DNA of 64,000 bases, from assembly GCA_963603365.1 (NCBI GenBank), contig CAVCMI010000008.1:20299-84298 (forward strand). The letters run 5' to 3'. Made by a program: the position numbers and the translations under genes. The DNA is from F23-D06 sp963603365 (GTDB lineage Bacteria; Bacteroidota; Bacteroidia; Bacteroidales; WCHB1-69). Shown piece after piece: positions 60,538 through 64,000 of the stretch. Under the pieces are notes generated by a model. It ran no database searches and was not told the DNA's origin. It saw nothing but the letters and a program-made list of their open reading frames with translations. Numbering within the stretch: the first letter of the stretch is position 1; the number at the start of each line of letters is the position of its first letter.

Positions 60538-60888
60538 ATGTCTTCGATTATCCTTTCGGGAATGAAATTCTACAGTCATCACGGCTGTTTTGAAGAGGAG
60601 CGCATCGCAGGCACACACTTCGTGGTAGATTTGACACTGGAATGTGACTTGACGCATGCTGCCGCCACCGACTGCATAGAAGATACGGTAGATTACGTAG
60701 CCGTTTACGAGACCGTGCAGAAAGTGATGGACGCGCCGGCGCACTTGCTTGAAACGGTTGCCTCACGCATCATTGAGGCTATAAAAAGGGAATTCGCCGC
60801 CATCGCGGCCGTCCGCGTCAAAATTTGCAAACTGAACCCTCCGCTGCGCGTGCAGACTGGCTATGTGGCCGTTGAGATGGAAGGATAG
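60538..60888 (+). CDS. folB: dihydroneopterin aldolase
   Basis: Converts dihydroneopterin to 6-hydroxymethyl-dihydropterin, two steps before folP. 116 residues from ATG 60538, 11 bp after typA; longer readings overlap typA. Motifs: ILSGMKFYSHHGCFEEER with the conserved Gly-Cys/Val-Glu neighbourhood, DTVDYVAVYETV, and the catalytic Lys near VRVKICKLNPPL. Followed 3 bp later by aroB. Confidence 0.92.
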   Translation: MSSIILSGMKFYSHHGCFEEERIAGTHFVVDLTLECDLTHAAATDCIEDTVDYVAVYETVQKVMDAPAHLLETVASRIIEAIKREFAAIAAVRVKICKLNPPLRVQTGYVAVEMEG

Positions 60889-60891
60889 CCT

Positions 60892-61893
60892 ATGGCGCCG
60901 CTTGACAACTTGATACAGACGCTGCGTCAGCACAAGGCCAAACAGGTTGTCGTGCTGACCGACCATAACGTAAACACTTTATATCCACACTACCTTGACA
61001 AGCTGTCAGAGCACTTCATGGCAGACAAAATCGTAGTGCCTGCCGGCGAATCATCCAAAAGCATAGAGCAAGTCATAGCCATCTGGCAGCAACTGTTGAA
61101 AAAAGCATACGGGCAGGATCTTTTTATTGTCAATTTCGGCGGCGGTATGGTTTGCGACTTAGGCGGATTTGTGGCCGCCACCTACAAACGGGGCATCCGT
61201 TGCATCAATTATCCCACCACCCTACTTGCCATGACCGACGCTGCCATAGGAGGCAAGAACGCCGTCAACATGGAGGGGGTCAAAAACTGCATAGGCACCA
61301 TACGGCAACCCGACTATATAGTGCCTGCCGACACACACCTGCTGAAGACTCTACCCATGGTGGAGATACAAAGCGGCTTCGGCGAGATGATCAAATATGC
61401 CCTTACGAGTTCCGCTGCACTATTCGGCACATTTGAACAGTTGGGGGAACTGTCCGCTGCTGCCATCCGTCCCGAATGGATTGACGCATGCGCCTCCATC
61501 AAGCAACAGATTGTAGCCATTGACCCAATGGATCGCCATCACCGGCACATACTGAACTTCGGGCATACGTTCGGGCATGCCCTGGAAAGCCTTTGGCACT
61601 CCGAGGGGAAACTATTGCCGCATGGCATTGCCGTGGCAATAGGAACCGTTTATGAGAGCAGATTGTCTGTTTCGCAAGGACTTTTGTCAAAAGAAGATAA
61701 TGCAAGAATAGAACAACTTGTTGCCCGCCATTATGAAATACCGCCGCTGACGGCGAGACTGCTGTCGCAATTGAAGCCCTATATGAAACAAGACAAGAAA
61801 AACCGGCAGACGGGAATCAACTTCACCTTGCTGCGGCACATCGGGGGAGCGGTCACAGACTGTCTTATTCCTGAAGCTGACCTTTGCGTTTGA
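60892..61893 (+). CDS. aroB: 3-dehydroquinate synthase
   Basis: Second enzyme of the shikimate pathway. 333 residues, slightly shorter than E. coli AroB. NAD-site NFGGGMVCDLGGFVAATYKRGI, TTLLAMTDAAIGGKNAVNMEGVKNCIGT, GFGEMIKYAL, and zinc ligands in LNFGHTFGHALE are present. The 3' end overlaps the convergent MFS gene by 29 bp (61865-61893), so both stop codons lie inside the other gene. Confidence 0.94.
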   Translation: MAPLDNLIQTLRQHKAKQVVVLTDHNVNTLYPHYLDKLSEHFMADKIVVPAGESSKSIEQVIAIWQQLLKKAYGQDLFIVNFGGGMVCDLGGFVAATYKRGIRCINYPTTLLAMTDAAIGGKNAVNMEGVKNCIGTIRQPDYIVPADTHLLKTLPMVEIQSGFGEMIKYALTSSAALFGTFEQLGELSAAAIRPEWIDACASIKQQIVAIDPMDRHHRHILNFGHTFGHALESLWHSEGKLLPHGIAVAIGTVYESRLSVSQGLLSKEDNARIEQLVARHYEIPPLTARLLSQLKPYMKQDKKNRQTGINFTLLRHIGGAVTDCLIPEADLCV

Positions 61894-63130
61894 TTTTATA
61901 GCCCACCGTGGCGAAAAACAGGATATAGGCGTAGGACACGAACAGCAGCGCGTAAGCGTCATGCGGCGATGCCGCATCTGCAATTTCTCCATACAGCAGC
62001 GGCAGCAGCGCTCCACCGACAATGCCGCGGACCAGCAAGGCGGAGCCAAATTCTGTATATTTCCCTAAATCGTGAATTGCCAGCGGCCATATTGCGGGCC
62101 ACATAATAGCATGGGCGAAACTGAGGCAGATGATGGCCGTAACAGAAGCCAGTCCGCGCGTACACAGTGCCACAACTACCAAAACAATGGCCAGAAGAAT
62201 CTGTACAATAAGAGCCTGCCTTTGGGAGAGAAAACGCGGCACCGTAAAAATGCCGGCAATATAGCCGGCCAACAGAGCCAGCAGAGCATAGACCCCAAAA
62301 TAATGCGACACGGTTTTCGGGATTCCGTAATAATCGCCATAACCGATGAGGGTATCTATCGCAATAACCTCTGCTCCGACGTAGAAGAAAATGGCAATAG
62401 AACCCATCAGGAGATAGGGATACTGAAAAATGCCGGAAAAGCCTTTATGTTCGTCCGAGTTGTCGTTGTTGGCAATCTCAGGGAGGCAGGCTGTCTTGAC
62501 GAACAGCACCAACGCCATCAAAACGGCTGTCATAATAATATACGGAAGAACCACCCCATCAGAGAGATTTTGCAACAGTTGCTCTTTCATCAAGGGGTCT
62601 GAAGCGTTGGCTATATCTTGGATAAGTTTTTCCTTTCCGCTGAAAAGAGCGTTATAGAGCAGCAAGATGCCCGCCATTCCGGCCACCTTGTTGCATATGC
62701 CCATGATGCTCATCCGGCGGGCCGCCGTCTCTTCCGGTCCGACAACCGTAACGTAAGGGTTGGCGGCGGTTTGGAGCAGCGAGAGACCGCTGCCTTGCAG
62801 GAAAAGACCCGCAAGGAAAACAGGATAACTCCGCAGCATGGCACCAGGTATGAAAGTCATGCAGCCCACAGCGATGACAACCAGACCGAGAGCCATACCA
62901 TTGCCGTACCCCGTTTTCTTCAGGATAAAAGAAGAGGGTATCGCCATAAAGAAATAGGCAATGTAGAACGAAAATGTGACAAGATAGCCTTGAACTTGTG
63001 TTTGTAGCTCGCAGGCCATCCTCATATAGGGAATGAGAATATTATTCAACCAAGTTATGAAGCCGAAGACAAAAAAAAGGGCTCCGATGACAAACATGCT
63101 GTAAGAAGTTCCTTTGCGTTCTAATGTCAT
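61865..63130 (-). CDS. sugar MFS transporter (FucP/GluP type)
   Basis: 421 residues with about 12 hydrophobic helices. The family start FVIGALFFVFGFITWLNNILIPYMRMACEL and the motif LQTAANPYVTVVGPEETAARRMSIMGICNKVAG identify the fucose/glucose/galactose:H+ symporter branch. A charged linker (NNDNSDEHKGF) lies between the two halves. Which sugar is carried cannot be read from sequence; the fucosidase at 34 kb makes fucose conceivable but they are not linked. It follows rpe by 48 bp. Confidence 0.9.
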   Translation of the reverse strand: MTLERKGTSYSMFVIGALFFVFGFITWLNNILIPYMRMACELQTQVQGYLVTFSFYIAYFFMAIPSSFILKKTGYGNGMALGLVVIAVGCMTFIPGAMLRSYPVFLAGLFLQGSGLSLLQTAANPYVTVVGPEETAARRMSIMGICNKVAGMAGILLLYNALFSGKEKLIQDIANASDPLMKEQLLQNLSDGVVLPYIIMTAVLMALVLFVKTACLPEIANNDNSDEHKGFSGIFQYPYLLMGSIAIFFYVGAEVIAIDTLIGYGDYYGIPKTVSHYFGVYALLALLAGYIAGIFTVPRFLSQRQALIVQILLAIVLVVVALCTRGLASVTAIICLSFAHAIMWPAIWPLAIHDLGKYTEFGSALLVRGIVGGALLPLLYGEIADAASPHDAYALLFVSYAYILFFATVGYKIKRKGQLQE

Positions 63131-63178
63131 ATCTGGATGTTGATTATGGGGATGGGGAAAAGGTTAAAAAAAAGAGTA

Positions 63179-63838
63179 TTATTCTGCATTCTTAAGCATA
63201 GAGATTGCTGAAAGGGGGTCTGGGGCACCAAAAACGGCACTTCCGGCGACCACAGCATCGGCGCCTGCGTTCAATATCTTTTCAATATTGTCTTGGCATA
63301 CGCCGCCATCGACCTCAATCAAGGCATTAGAGCCGGAACGGAGGATCATATTGCGGAGACAGGATATTTTAGGAAGAGAATGCTCAATGAATCTTTGTCC
63401 TCCGAAGCCAGGGTTGACTGACATAATCAGAATCAGGTCCACGTCATGGATAATATCCTCGAGCAAACTGACAGGAGTATGAGGGTTAAGGGCTACACCG
63501 GCGAGCATATCGGACTCCTTAATGTACGAGACCGTACGATGGAGATGAGTGCATGCTTCATAATGGACGGTAAGCATATCTGCGCCGGCATCCTTGAAAG
63601 TGCTGACATAGCGGTCGGGTTGTTCGATCATCAGGTGGGTGTCAAGCGGCTTTTGCGACAAGCGGCGGACGGCTTTGACCACGGGAATGCCGAAAGAGAT
63701 ATTAGGGACGAACATCCCGTCCATGATATCAAGATGGATCCAATCGGCTTGAGAGCGGTTAAGCATATCGACATCCTTGTTGAGGGAGGCGAAATCAGCG
63801 GAAAGGAGGGAGGGGGCGACAATAGGTTTAGAAAACAT
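63179..63838 (-). CDS. rpe: ribulose-phosphate 3-epimerase
   Basis: Interconverts ribulose 5-phosphate and xylulose 5-phosphate in the pentose phosphate pathway. 219 residues: PIVAPSLLSADFASLNKDVDML, WIHLDIMDGMFVPNISFGIPVV, DTHLMIEQPDRY, VNPGFGGQRFIEHSLPKI, IEVDGGVCQDN and ADAVVAGSAVFGA cover substrate and metal sites. Promoter at 63861-63868; the sugar transporter gene follows it. Confidence 0.96.
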   Translation of the reverse strand: MFSKPIVAPSLLSADFASLNKDVDMLNRSQADWIHLDIMDGMFVPNISFGIPVVKAVRRLSQKPLDTHLMIEQPDRYVSTFKDAGADMLTVHYEACTHLHRTVSYIKESDMLAGVALNPHTPVSLLEDIIHDVDLILIMSVNPGFGGQRFIEHSLPKISCLRNMILRSGSNALIEVDGGVCQDNIEKILNAGADAVVAGSAVFGAPDPLSAISMLKNAE

Positions 63839-63860
63839 TTGACGTATTAAATTAGATTTG

Positions 63861-63868
63861 CAAAAATA
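63861..63868 (-). promoter_or_regulatory. -7 box TATTTTTG for rpe
   Basis: Consensus box 23 bp upstream of ATG 63838. Confidence 0.65.
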
Positions 63869-63903
63869 GCTGAAAAAGGGGTTGGCCGTGCAAAGTGACG
63901 GAC

Positions 63904-63935
63904 AAAAAAAAGGGTCTCCGTGACAGGAGACCCTT
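63904..63935 (-). terminator. terminator of the rRNA operon
   Basis: Perfect 10-bp stem AAGGGTCTCC / GGAGACCCTT with a 6-nt loop; the minus strand ends in eight Ts. Confidence 0.92.
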
Positions 63936-63942
63936 CTGTGGC

Positions 63943-64000
63943 ATTGGGCGACGACCTACTCTCCCACCGGTCAAGGCAGTACCATCGGCGCGGACGGGCT
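63943..64000 (-). rRNA. 5S rRNA, 3' part (continues beyond the window)
   Basis: The minus strand reads CGCCGATGGTACTGCCTTG and GGTGGGAGAGTAGGTCG, the conserved 3' half of bacterial 5S rRNA, followed by the operon terminator. The exact 3' end is estimated. Confidence 0.93.

Noticed and set aside
1..64000. CRISPR array, prophage, intact transposon, tmRNA, RNase P RNA or riboswitch
   Set aside because: No regularly spaced repeats, no transposase or phage structural genes, and none of the conserved RNA cores were seen on either strand.

Overview
The window looks like chromosomal DNA of a Bacteroidales bacterium, most likely Prevotella-like. Three things point there. Many intergenic regions carry the Bacteroidetes -7 box TAnnTTTG, about 7 bp before the likely transcription start. 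Lipoproteins and outer-membrane barrels are abundant. Gene groupings such as pyrH-2TM-frr-gcvH, rpsF-rpsR-rplI and Nif3-zinc ribbon fit the phylum. Species cannot be fixed from sequence alone. Base composition looks balanced, with AT-rich islands near 34.0 kb and 57.4-58.6 kb.

Region by region. 0-7.6 kb: the 3' part of a subtilisin-like protease that ends in an apparent beta-barrel, a small secreted protein, and a five-gene efflux operon (ATPase, two FtsX/MacB permeases, HlyD-type adaptor, TolC-type channel). 7.6-16.7 kb: a leftward operon of two lipoproteins, cinA and xerD, then a YD-repeat protein, glutamine synthetase, a small membrane protein, glutamate-semialdehyde dehydrogenase and folP. 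16.7-33.4 kb is mostly housekeeping: an EF-G paralog with degenerate GTPase motifs, Nif3, a zinc-ribbon protein, a Gre-family factor, tdk, pta, gcvH, frr, pyrH, S6-S18-L9, pdxA, infB and nusA, headed by tRNA-Gln.

33.4-41.8 kb is the accessory part: small lipoproteins, a GH29 alpha-L-fucosidase, tRNA-Arg, an HExxH lipoprotein flanked by two directly repeated copies of a frameshifted lipoprotein gene, a beta-helix lipoprotein and a patatin. 41.8-55.8 kb: valS-purC; a rightward envelope operon (acyltransferase, glycosyltransferase 9, lpxH, era) with hutI; and a leftward set (outer-membrane protein, waaA, LemA, TPM) downstream of an aminotransferase. 56-58.6 kb: a LolC/E-type permease, then an AT-rich cassette holding a perfect 18-bp inverted repeat and two broken genes. 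58.6-64 kb: typA, folB, aroB, a sugar MFS transporter, rpe and the 3' end of a 5S rRNA, so an rRNA operon lies just beyond the right edge.

No CRISPR array, intact insertion sequence or recognisable prophage was seen. The most unusual material is: (1) the decayed, slippage-prone cassette at 57.4-58.6 kb with related 17-18 bp repeats at both ends; (2) the 450-bp direct repeats around the HExxH lipoprotein, sharing the same one-base frameshift; (3) a 116-bp inverted-repeat element at 21.04-21.16 kb; (4) the EF-G paralog without the catalytic histidine; (5) tRNA-Gln plus a terminator standing in front of nusA-infB, with no rimP.
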